64,000 nt of DNA from assembly GCF_017357225.1 (NCBI RefSeq), contig NZ_CP071607.1:62001-126000 (forward strand), given 5' to 3'. Under the pieces are notes generated by a model. The model ran no database searches and had not been told where the DNA came from. It saw only the letters and a list, made by a program, of their open reading frames with translations. The DNA comes from Rhizobium binae. GTDB lineage: Bacteria; Pseudomonadota; Alphaproteobacteria; Rhizobiales; Rhizobiaceae. This document shows, in pieces, positions 17,885 through 25,936 of the stretch. The position numbers were made by a program, and so were the translations under genes. Every line of letters starts with the position of its first letter. Positions within the stretch are counted from its first letter, which is position 1.

Positions 17885-19204
17885 ATGCGGCCATCCCGAT
17901 ATCTGATCGCGCTTGTTCTTGCCATGGCGACGGTGACGATCTTCGTCAGCGTGTGGTGGCGCGACATGAGCACTCCACTCATCGGTCTATGGCTCGTGCT
18001 TGCCGGCGTGACGGTCGGCGATCTCGCGCTGTCGGCCCTGGCGGGTCGGATGACGGTCGAATTCGATCTGCCGCCACAAGGCTTTGTCGGCCACACCGCC
18101 GCCTTCACGGTCGCCATAAGCCCACAGAAGGGCGCGCTGCCCGGGAAGATCGATATCCGGCTCGATCTCGCGCCTGAGCTTGTCATCGGCGCCGGCAGAT
18201 TGCCGTGGGCAACATCGGACACCGGAGAAAAGCCGACGAGGGCTTCCGTGGATATTCATCTGACGCGACGCGGACAATTCGCGATCCACGGCCTGTGGCT
18301 GAAATGGCCCTCGCGCCTGCGGCTGCTCGAGATCATCGCGCATTTGCCGGTGGTCAGGGAGATCACCGTTCTGCCCGACATATCGCCGGTGCTGTCAGGG
18401 GCGATCAAGACCCAGATCCTGCCGCTCGAAGCCGGCCAGAAGGATTTGCGGCTGCGTGGCGAGGGATCGGAGTTCCATCAGCTGCGGGAATTCGCAAGCG
18501 GCATGGATCCGCGCAGCATGGATTGGAAACGCTCCGCCCGAATGCGCAGTCTCGTCGTGCGCGAGATGCGGGCCGAACGAAACCACCAGATCATCCTGTG
18601 CATCGATTCCGGACGGCTGATGGCGGAGCAGCTCGCCGGCTTCGCCAAGCTCGACCGCGCCATCAACGCGGCCCTTGCCATGTGCTGGGGGGCGGGGCTC
18701 GCCGGCGATCTCGTCGGACTCTACAGCTTCGACAGCCGCCCGCGCCTCTTCGTGCCGGCTCTGCCGGGACGTGCGGCCTTTGCGCGGCTGCAGACGGTGT
18801 GTGCCGGCTTGCGCTATGAAACCCAGGAGACCAACCATACGCTCGGCCTGACGCATCTCTCGGCGCGCCTGAAGCGGCGTTCGCTGATCGTGATATTCTC
18901 CGATTTCGTCGACAGCATTACGGCAGAGCTGATGATCGAGAACATCCAGGTGCTCGCCCGGCATCATTTCATCGTCTATGTCGCGCTGCGCGACCCGATG
19001 CTGGCAAAGCTCATCGAACCCGAGGAGATGACGCTCGATGCCATCGCCCGCTCGGTCGCGGCCCGCCAGATCCTGCATGAAAGGCGCGCCGTCATGGAAA
19101 AGCTGGCGCGTCTCGGTGTACTCTGCCTCGACAGCACGCCGGAGGCGCTGACCTCCGATCTCATCGCCCGCTACATCGAAATAAAATCCCGTGAGATGAT
19201 ATAA
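17885..19204 (+). CDS. DUF58 domain protein (von Willebrand A-like)
   Basis: A 439-residue protein with two N-terminal membrane segments (about 7-22 and 32-52), a beta-rich extracytoplasmic-looking domain and the DUF58 core at about 190-230: EGSEFHQLREFASGMDPRSMDWKRSARM. The vWA-like metal site appears as IILCIDSGRLM. DUF58 proteins are the standard partners of MoxR ATPases. It starts immediately after the MoxR stop and shares one base (TAATG) with the SpoIIM-type gene. Confidence 0.9.
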   Translation: MRPSRYLIALVLAMATVTIFVSVWWRDMSTPLIGLWLVLAGVTVGDLALSALAGRMTVEFDLPPQGFVGHTAAFTVAISPQKGALPGKIDIRLDLAPELVIGAGRLPWATSDTGEKPTRASVDIHLTRRGQFAIHGLWLKWPSRLRLLEIIAHLPVVREITVLPDISPVLSGAIKTQILPLEAGQKDLRLRGEGSEFHQLREFASGMDPRSMDWKRSARMRSLVVREMRAERNHQIILCIDSGRLMAEQLAGFAKLDRAINAALAMCWGAGLAGDLVGLYSFDSRPRLFVPALPGRAAFARLQTVCAGLRYETQETNHTLGLTHLSARLKRRSLIVIFSDFVDSITAELMIENIQVLARHHFIVYVALRDPMLAKLIEPEEMTLDAIARSVAARQILHERRAVMEKLARLGVLCLDSTPEALTSDLIARYIEIKSREMI

Positions 19205-20280
19205 TGGATATCGGTATCGACGGCAGGATAGACAGCGGCGCGACGCTCTCCGCCGGCGCGGTCCCGAGCGATTTGCTTCGCTCGGCGCGCTTTCGGCTGG
19301 AGCGCGAGGGCCATTGGCGTCAGCTGGACGAACTGGTCAGGCGGGCGGAGAAGGGCGGTGCCGCTGCGCTCGGCTATGATGAGGTCCGCAATCTCGCGAG
19401 CGGCTACCGGCAGGCGATGAACTCGCTGAGTGTGGCGCGCGACATTTCTCTCGACCGTGCACTGATCGCCTATCTGGAAAGCCTCTGCGCCCGGGCCTAT
19501 CTCGTCGTCTATGCGCCGCAGGAAAGCCTGGGGGGACTGGCGACCCGCCTGCTGCTGCAGGGCATTCCGCAGGCGGTGCGCCGATCGGCCCTGCCTCTTT
19601 TCATCGGTTTTCTGGCGCTCATTCTGGGCGCGGTCGCCGGCTACAGGCTCTGCACGAGCGATCCAAGCTGGTTCTATACGCTCGTGCCGCCCGAGATGGC
19701 CGACCAGCGCACGCCCGATGCCTCGGCCGATTATCTCCGTTCCACCATCTATGGCAATGAAGGCCATGACAGCGATCGGCTCGCCGCATTTTCCACATAT
19801 CTCTTTTCGCACAATACGAGCATCGTCGTGCTGATCTTCACGCTCGGTGTTTTCATGTCGCTGCCGAGCTTCGTTCTGACCTTTTATAACGGGCTGATCC
19901 TCGGCGCGTTCTTCGCAATGTTTTATCAGCGGGGGCTGGGGTATGACGTCTTCGCCTGGCTCTCGATCCACGGCGTGACCGAGCTTGCGGCAATCTCCAT
20001 TGCCTGCTCGGGCGGCGCAAGGCTGGGGCTTGCCGTTCTGCTCCCCGGCCCGCGAACGCGCAGGCAAGCCTTGCGCCATCAGGCGCATGACGCCGTCAAG
20101 CTGGCGATCCTCGCCGCGCTGATGCTTATTATCGCCGCCCTCATCGAAGGCTTTCTGCGCCAGCTGATCCAGGATCCCACCTGGCGCCTCGCCATAGGCT
20201 GGGGAACGGGCCTCTTCTGGCTCGGCTGGCTGCTGCTCGGCGGCCGTGACGGCAAAGCGCCACGTGAGGCCGTGCGATGA
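19204..20280 (+). CDS. SpoIIM-family (stage II sporulation protein M-like) membrane protein
   Basis: A 358-residue integral membrane protein with a cytoplasmic N-terminal helical domain (1-125) and several transmembrane helices (about 133-153, 210-230, 235-255 and two near the C-terminus). The segment HNTSIVVLIFTLGVFMSLPSF followed by FYNGLILGAFFAMFY and SIHGVTELAAISIACSGGARLG is the conserved SpoIIM/DUF95 core. The organism is a Gram-negative non-sporulator, so the name only denotes the family. It overlaps both neighbours (1 and 4 bases) in the MoxR operon. Confidence 0.88.
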   Translation: MDIGIDGRIDSGATLSAGAVPSDLLRSARFRLEREGHWRQLDELVRRAEKGGAAALGYDEVRNLASGYRQAMNSLSVARDISLDRALIAYLESLCARAYLVVYAPQESLGGLATRLLLQGIPQAVRRSALPLFIGFLALILGAVAGYRLCTSDPSWFYTLVPPEMADQRTPDASADYLRSTIYGNEGHDSDRLAAFSTYLFSHNTSIVVLIFTLGVFMSLPSFVLTFYNGLILGAFFAMFYQRGLGYDVFAWLSIHGVTELAAISIACSGGARLGLAVLLPGPRTRRQALRHQAHDAVKLAILAALMLIIAALIEGFLRQLIQDPTWRLAIGWGTGLFWLGWLLLGGRDGKAPREAVR

Positions 20281-21176
20281 GCCAATCGGTCACGGACGGC
20301 AAGCGCGTCGAGCAATTCATCCCGCCGGAGGGCGTGCCGATCACCTTTGCGATCGCCGCGCTTGCAACCCGCTTCGGGGCGCAATTCCTCGACATCCTCT
20401 TCACCGGGATCCTCATCTTCATCTGTTCCTTCGTTATCGCCTTCACCGGCATCCTGCCTGCGAGCGCCGAGACGATGCTGATCGTCCTCCTGGGGTTTCT
20501 GGTGCGGACCCCCTATTACATTCTCTCCGAGCTCATCTGGAACGGACGTACGCCGGGAAAGAGGATAACCGGCATCCGCGTCATCAACATGGATGGACGG
20601 CGGCTGACGCCGCACCAGGTGACCGGCCGCAATCTCATGAAGGAGGTGGAGATCTTCGCCCCCATGACCCTTCTGGCGTCGGTCGGCATTCAGTCGGCCT
20701 GGGAAAACGGCTTGACCGGCCTCTGGCTTCTGACGGTGGTGATCGTTCCGCTCGGCAACCGGCGCCGGCAAAGGCTCGGCGACATGATCGCCGGCACCCT
20801 GGTGGTCGACAATCCGCGCTCGGTGCTGCTCTCCGACCTCGCTCTGCCTGCGCCTTCAGCCGCATCATCACAGGCGGCCTTCGATTTCCTGCCGGAACAT
20901 CTCGATGTCTACGGCAAATATGAGCTGCAGACACTGGAGGACGTACTGCGCGACGCGACCAAGACCTCCAACCATAAGGAGATCGCCCAGATCGCGCGCA
21001 CCATCACCCGGCGGATCCAGTATGAAGACACCGTCAAGCCCGGCCAGGAGCTGCTTTTTCTCAATGAGTTCTACCGCGCTCAGCGCGAGCATCTGGAGAG
21101 CCTGAAGCTTTTCGGGACGGTTCGCGAGAATAAGTTTCATGAGCATGCGCGGGCAGAGGCGAAGAAGCTTGTTTGA
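20277..21176 (+). CDS. RDD-family membrane protein
   Basis: A 299-residue protein with the RDD domain in its first 190 residues: LATRFGAQFLDILFTG (the usual Arg and Asp in the first helix), further helices and the loop WNGRTPGKRITGIRVINMDG. Near the end of the domain NRRRQRLGDMIAGTLVVDNPR is typical. The C-terminal 100 residues are soluble and helix-rich (ELQTLEDVLRDATKTS...). It overlaps the SpoIIM-type gene by ATGA and ends the operon. Its role in the cluster is unknown. Confidence 0.88.
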   Translation: MSQSVTDGKRVEQFIPPEGVPITFAIAALATRFGAQFLDILFTGILIFICSFVIAFTGILPASAETMLIVLLGFLVRTPYYILSELIWNGRTPGKRITGIRVINMDGRRLTPHQVTGRNLMKEVEIFAPMTLLASVGIQSAWENGLTGLWLLTVVIVPLGNRRRQRLGDMIAGTLVVDNPRSVLLSDLALPAPSAASSQAAFDFLPEHLDVYGKYELQTLEDVLRDATKTSNHKEIAQIARTITRRIQYEDTVKPGQELLFLNEFYRAQREHLESLKLFGTVRENKFHEHARAEAKKLV

Positions 21177-21270
21177 TATGCGCGCGAATGTGCGGACGAA
21201 ATCGAATATTGGAAATAAATTTCAGTTGGTTATGTTGACTCGATTAATGGAACAATTTTGGGGCAATTGG

Positions 21271-21807
21271 ATGTTGCGCGGTGTTCTTTTACGTTTGCTG
21301 GCGCTTGCCCTGTCCATACAGGTCGTTCCTACCGAAGTCGCTTTGGCCGATAATCATTCAAACGTTCAACGAATCGCCGCCGCCGATCCGGCCATGGCCA
21401 AAGCTCACGAGAAATCCCTAGAGGGCTTGGGCGCCTTCCTTGAGAAATTACGCAACCCACCGCCCGGAACTGGAAATTACAACATCAAACTGGGTTTCAT
21501 AGACACGGCTGAGGGTGTGGCGCTGATCACGGATCAGAAGACGGAGGCGGAGGCGGAGTTCATGTGGGTCGGCCACATACAGGTATCAGGTGACCACTTT
21601 GCTGCTCTTCTTGGAGATACGCCGGAAACTGTCCATAACATCAAGTCCGGTGATCGCGTCCAATTTGCGAAGTCAGATATTTTCGATTGGGTCTATTTCG
21701 ATAATGGGAAAATAAAAGGAAATTATACCGATTGCCCGTTGCTGTTGGCTGGTCCGAAAGCAGAGTTGGAAATATATCGCCTTGTTTTCGGCCTGGTTTG
21801 TGACTGA
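21271..21807 (+). CDS. Secreted DUF2314 protein
   Basis: From the ATG at 21271 (GGGG about 8 bases upstream) the protein has 178 residues, beginning with a clear signal peptide MLRGVLLRLLALALSIQVVP with likely cleavage after VALA. In-frame ATGs at 21247, 21232 and 21139 would bury that signal, so I prefer 21271. The mature part contains YNIKLGFIDTAEGVALITDQ, MWVGHIQVSG and SGDRVQFAKSDIFDWVYFDN, the DUF2314 (YegJ-like) pattern. Function unknown, periplasmic. The local base composition is lower in GC than the upstream operon, so it may be a separate acquisition. Confidence 0.75.
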   Translation: MLRGVLLRLLALALSIQVVPTEVALADNHSNVQRIAAADPAMAKAHEKSLEGLGAFLEKLRNPPPGTGNYNIKLGFIDTAEGVALITDQKTEAEAEFMWVGHIQVSGDHFAALLGDTPETVHNIKSGDRVQFAKSDIFDWVYFDNGKIKGNYTDCPLLLAGPKAELEIYRLVFGLVCD

Positions 21808-21865
21808 TCGCGATACTGACCAAAGGCTCACCATAGCGCTTAAGCCGAAAATTGCCCGAATAACG

Positions 21866-23779
21866 CTAACCACCGCTCTCCCCAACCAACTCCCAGATAT
21901 CCACCTTCTCAGCCCGCCCCTTCACCTGCACGAGGCCCAAAGGCCGAAACGCGAAGCAATTGCCGACCGCCTCGTGGACGGACGCGCTCACCAGGATCGA
22001 CGTCCCGAATTCCTTGTTCAATCCTTCCAGCCGTGAGGCGACGTTGATCGTATCGCCCATGGCCGTGTACTGTTGCCTGGAGATCGCCCCGAAACTGCCG
22101 ACGACCGCCGGGCCGGTGTGCAAGCCAAATCGCGTGATGAGCGCTGGACGGCCATTCTTGCCGTTTTCCTCGTTCAGGCTGTCGACCGCCGCTTTCATGG
22201 CAAGCGCGCATCGGCAGCCATGTTCGACATGCCTGGCATCCTCAACAGGGGCGTTCCACATCACGAAAATGGAATCGCCGAGATACTGGACGACCGTGCC
22301 GCCATTCCGCTCGGCGATGGTGTTCAGCAATTCGAAATAGGTCGAGAGCGTCTCGACGACGTCCTCTGGCGAATTCACCTCGGATATGGTCGTGAAGTCC
22401 CTGATATCGGTGAACAGCACGGTCACAATCTGCCGCTTCGCCTTGACGACGGCTTCTCCCTCGGGACTGACGATCCGTCGCACCACTTCCCGCGGGACAT
22501 ACAGGGCAAACTGGCCGATGGCGCGGCGGCTTGCCGAAAGTGCGCTCGCCAGCGTGTTGATTTCCGATATCCAGGAATGCGACACGGCTTTCTCGGTGAC
22601 ATCGAGATCACCGATCCTGCGCGCCTCGTCGGCGAGGCGATAGAGAGAGCGGCTGACCATGCGCGAAAGCGCCACCGATGCGCCGACACCCGCGATCAGG
22701 AGCGCGCCGGCGATCAGGAGATTGCGCACGAGCAGGCGGTTGGCCTCGGCCACAAGCTCCTCCAGCGGCACGACGATTGCCGCGGTGCTGCCCCGGAACA
22801 GACCGGACACGCTGACCGGAGCGATCTGCACGAGATGGCGTTTGCCATCAAGGTCGAGCCGTGCCAGGCCGCCGTTTGCGAAGGCGGGATCACGCCGCAG
22901 CCTGGCCACGGTGTCGAGGCTCACGTCGAAACCGTTTGCCGTCGCGCCCAAGGCCCCCGATGTTCTCGACCATATTGCGATGATCCTGGCCATGATCCCG
23001 GGGTCTGAATGGGCGACGAGATTGCCGCCGCTATCGATGATGTAGGCGCGCGCATGTGGTGAAATCCCCTGCGTATCCAGCAGGCGACTGATTGTCTGCA
23101 AGTGAATGTTGATGCCGACGACCACCCGGCCGTCGCCTCTCATCGGTGCGGCGATCGTCAGCGTCGGAACCTTGAGTGTCCCGGTGACATAGGGGCCGAC
23201 GGAGACCGGAACCCCGTCCTGAACGACGGACTGATACCAGGGCCTTTGCCGCGGATCGAAGAATGCAAACTCGATGTCGCGTTCGCCGATCGGTCTTGCC
23301 TGGATGTCGAGAAAGCGAAGCGTCGATATGACGTCCGGGCCCTGACGTTCTGCGATCATTCTGATCGCGAAAGCCGTGCCGTCCGGCGCGGCGAGGGTCT
23401 GGCGAACATCCCTCCTTGCGGCGTTGATGACCTGCAGGTACGAACCGTCCGGGTATCCCGTGTAGATGCTTGTCGCCTCCGGCACGTTTCGCAGGATTTC
23501 CAGAAAAAGTTCCTGTTTTGCCTGGATATCCTGAGGCGGCGGGGAAAGAAGCTGCGGCAGGGTCGATGCCAGCGCGACAGCCTCTGTGCCTCCCTGCAGA
23601 GTATTGCGGTACCCCTCGATCAGCCGCAAGCTCATCTGGCGCATCTGCTGTGCGCCCGCGTTTAGCGCGGCATCACTTCCCTGCCTGAATGCCATCCAGA
23701 TGATCGGCGTCGCCGTGCAAAGCAGCGACGCGACGACCAGGACGCCGAGATGCAGTCTCAAGGGTTTGGACCAGCGCAC
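21866..23779 (-). CDS. Membrane-bound dCache-HAMP class III nucleotide cyclase
   Basis: I place the start at GTG 23779 (637 residues), preceded by GAGGGG. The frame stays open to 24037, but that extension is Arg/His-rich and overlaps the divergent gene's upstream region. Domain order: transmembrane helix (about 12-32), periplasmic dCache-type sensor (about 40-300, with FFDPRQRPWYQSVV and GRVVVGINIHLQ), second helix (about 315-335), HAMP linker (SRSLYRLADEARRIGDLD), and cyclase domain with metal motifs TVLFTDIRDFTTISE and YLGDSIFVMWNAP and the GDTINVASRLEGLN motif. It should make cAMP in response to a periplasmic ligand. Similar proteins in rhizobia are orphan sensors. Confidence 0.9.
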   Translation of the reverse strand: MRWSKPLRLHLGVLVVASLLCTATPIIWMAFRQGSDAALNAGAQQMRQMSLRLIEGYRNTLQGGTEAVALASTLPQLLSPPPQDIQAKQELFLEILRNVPEATSIYTGYPDGSYLQVINAARRDVRQTLAAPDGTAFAIRMIAERQGPDVISTLRFLDIQARPIGERDIEFAFFDPRQRPWYQSVVQDGVPVSVGPYVTGTLKVPTLTIAAPMRGDGRVVVGINIHLQTISRLLDTQGISPHARAYIIDSGGNLVAHSDPGIMARIIAIWSRTSGALGATANGFDVSLDTVARLRRDPAFANGGLARLDLDGKRHLVQIAPVSVSGLFRGSTAAIVVPLEELVAEANRLLVRNLLIAGALLIAGVGASVALSRMVSRSLYRLADEARRIGDLDVTEKAVSHSWISEINTLASALSASRRAIGQFALYVPREVVRRIVSPEGEAVVKAKRQIVTVLFTDIRDFTTISEVNSPEDVVETLSTYFELLNTIAERNGGTVVQYLGDSIFVMWNAPVEDARHVEHGCRCALAMKAAVDSLNEENGKNGRPALITRFGLHTGPAVVGSFGAISRQQYTAMGDTINVASRLEGLNKEFGTSILVSASVHEAVGNCFAFRPLGLVQVKGRAEKVDIWELVGESGG

Positions 23780-24107
23780 GAGCTTCCCCTCGAAATGCGG
23801 AGACGTCTCAGCGCACCTATCGTCCCGATGCTCGTTCGCCTGTGCGAAATGAGCGTCCCCAGCGATGCCAGCTAACTGCTTTTTTCGGGCTTGCACAAGG
23901 TGTCGATGTGGACACGCCTCATGTCGCGGATAGCTCGACTGCGGCCGCGAAAAATTGATTCGTGGTTCCATCTCCTTGCCGGCACGTAGATATCGATTCA
24001 TCCAGACCAGCCTGATCGCGGGCCAAACAGGATTCACGCCGAACTGGTCGGTGGGACTGATCGGGTATATAATCGCCGATCACCTTGTTGGCTTGGGGGA
24101 GAGCCAG

Positions 24108-25019
24108 ATGCGTGAGCTGATCGGAAGCGTGCTTTTCTATTTGGGGGTTCTCACCGCTGCCCATGGCGGCCCGCTTCACGAGGCGGTCAAGAGCGGTGAC
24201 CTGACCGCGATCACGGCGGCGCTTGATGCCGGCGCCGACATTGAGGAGCAGGAGAAGGGTGCAACGCCTCTCTTCCTGGCAATTCGCAGCAATCATCCCG
24301 AAGCAGCAGAATTGCTGATCGAGCGCGGCGCCGGGGTCAACACCCCCTCGTCGCTCGGCCTGCCGATCACCGGCGCGGTGCTGACGAACTCTGTCGATCT
24401 CATGCGGCTGTTATTGGCGCATGGCGCTGACCCGAACGCCGCCGCACGGGGCGAGCGCATGTTGCACTTTGCGGTCGCGAACGGCTGCCTCGATTGCGTC
24501 AGGGTGCTCGTGGAGGCCGGCGCGGACGTCAACGCCGTCTGGGTCCGGGGCGATCCCGCCCGACTGCCGGCCGTTGTCACGCCCTATCATCTTGCAAAGC
24601 ATGACAACCATGCCGACATCGCCGCCTATCTGCTGGCGCATGGCGTTACCATTTTAAAGCCCGAGCCGATTTCCGCCAAGCTGGCAAAGGGTGATCCGGC
24701 AAAGGGCAAGGCGTACTTTGCCCCCAACTGTTCCTCCTGCCATGCCACGCGAGCGCAGGGTGGCCCCACGCGGGGGCCAAATTTGTGGAACGTCGTCGGA
24801 CGCGACAAGGCTTCGGCGAAATTCGATGGCTATTCGCAAACCCTGCTGGCCTGGGAGGGATCCTGGACTTATGAGGACCTCAACATTTTTCTCGCCGGTC
24901 CCACGCTCACAACGCCGGGCGTCGACATGGAAGTCCGTGCTGCACCGGATGAAACGGATCGGCTTGATGTGATCGCCTATCTCAGAACGCTTGCCGACAC
25001 GCCGGCGCCGCTGCCGTGA
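24108..25019 (+). CDS. Ankyrin-repeat / c-type cytochrome fusion protein
   Basis: Starts at ATG 24108 behind GGGGAGAG (303 residues); the upstream open frame has no signal. An N-terminal leader (about 1-18) is followed by about five ankyrin repeats, visible as PLHEAVKSGDLTAITAALDAGAD, TPLFLAIRSNHPEAAELLIERGA and similar units to residue 185. A C-terminal class I cytochrome c domain follows (about 195-300), with haem motif CSSCH, GPNLWNVVGRDKAS and a distal methionine candidate in DMEVRAAPDE. Export plus haem attachment implies a periplasmic electron-transfer or redox-signalling role. It is divergent from the dCache cyclase. Confidence 0.88.
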   Translation: MRELIGSVLFYLGVLTAAHGGPLHEAVKSGDLTAITAALDAGADIEEQEKGATPLFLAIRSNHPEAAELLIERGAGVNTPSSLGLPITGAVLTNSVDLMRLLLAHGADPNAAARGERMLHFAVANGCLDCVRVLVEAGADVNAVWVRGDPARLPAVVTPYHLAKHDNHADIAAYLLAHGVTILKPEPISAKLAKGDPAKGKAYFAPNCSSCHATRAQGGPTRGPNLWNVVGRDKASAKFDGYSQTLLAWEGSWTYEDLNIFLAGPTLTTPGVDMEVRAAPDETDRLDVIAYLRTLADTPAPLP

Positions 25020-25057
25020 CGGCGCCAACGACGACCCTGATGGTTTTTCAAGTTCGC

Positions 25058-25936
25058 CTAGGACAAAAACAGCACGTTATACTGATCGACATTCCCGGGC
25101 AGATCCCGCACCTTCATCTCCTCCTCCCGGTCCTCGAACAGGACGAGGCAGTGCTGGTAGAAGCCGGAGAGCATTGAAACGAAAGCTTTCGTCCCCTCTG
25201 GGCCGTAGAAGAGCGGCGTGAATTCCATATGGAGCGGCACGCGGCGGGAAAGCAGCGGCAGCATCGAGCGGCAGGCGACGGGCTCGTAGCCTTCGATATC
25301 CATCCAGACGAGACCGATGGCGGCTGGATCGATCGAGAGGTCGGCCAGGATTTCGGATACCGGTTTTACCGGCACGCTGATCTTTCGGTCGCTCGGGCTC
25401 TGGCGCAGGGCACTGCTCTTGCCGTGATTGTTGCGGTTCAGGAAAAAGTCGATCTCGCCATCGCGTTCGCCGGCGGCGCAATTAACGAGGCTGACCTTCT
25501 CCTCCAGCCGGTTCTGGCGGATGTTGAGCTCGAGCAACGGGAAATTGCGCGGATCGGGCTCGATGCTGACGATCCGGGCGTAGGTGCCGCTCAGGGCGAA
25601 ATAGACGGTCTGGGTGCCGATATTGCCGCCGATCTCGAGCAGCGTCGCCTCCTTTCGAAGCAGGCCGCGCTCGCGCAGGATGACGATCAGCCGGTCGACG
25701 GCCTCGCGCTCGAAATGGCCCTTCCGGAAGACCTTGCGGCCGATATAGTCGGCGGGCGAAAAAGTCATCAGATGGTCGCCGGCGTCGACCGTCATCGAGA
25801 CGACGCGCGGGCCGATATTTTCGACCAGCAGGCGGCGGCCGAAGCGGGTATCGAAGAAGCGCGAGGCCGCGGCATTGCGCGCCTTGCGCAGCCGGCGGCT
25901 CCAATATTTGGCGGTAAGCCAGGGCTTGCCGGGCAT
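25058..25936 (-). CDS. FkbM-family methyltransferase
   Basis: 292-residue SAM-dependent methyltransferase of the FkbM type. The SAM motif is LLEIGGNIGTQTVYFALSG (about 102-120) and IVSIEPDPRNFPLLELNIRQN the acidic strand. The conserved VSEILADLSIDPAAIGLVWMDIEGYE (about 190-215) includes the family Asp. FkbM enzymes methylate sugar or small-molecule hydroxyls. Its start overlaps the stop of the upstream CyaC-type cyclase gene by one base (TGATG), so the two are co-translated, although no functional link is obvious. Confidence 0.88.
   Translation of the reverse strand: MPGKPWLTAKYWSRRLRKARNAAASRFFDTRFGRRLLVENIGPRVVSMTVDAGDHLMTFSPADYIGRKVFRKGHFEREAVDRLIVILRERGLLRKEATLLEIGGNIGTQTVYFALSGTYARIVSIEPDPRNFPLLELNIRQNRLEEKVSLVNCAAGERDGEIDFFLNRNNHGKSSALRQSPSDRKISVPVKPVSEILADLSIDPAAIGLVWMDIEGYEPVACRSMLPLLSRRVPLHMEFTPLFYGPEGTKAFVSMLSGFYQHCLVLFEDREEEMKVRDLPGNVDQYNVLFLS

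Noticed and set aside
23780..24037. N-terminal extension of the dCache cyclase up to ATG 24037
   Set aside because: The extra 86 residues are Arg/His-rich and hydrophilic without a signal, while a GTG with GAGGGG directly precedes the first membrane helix.
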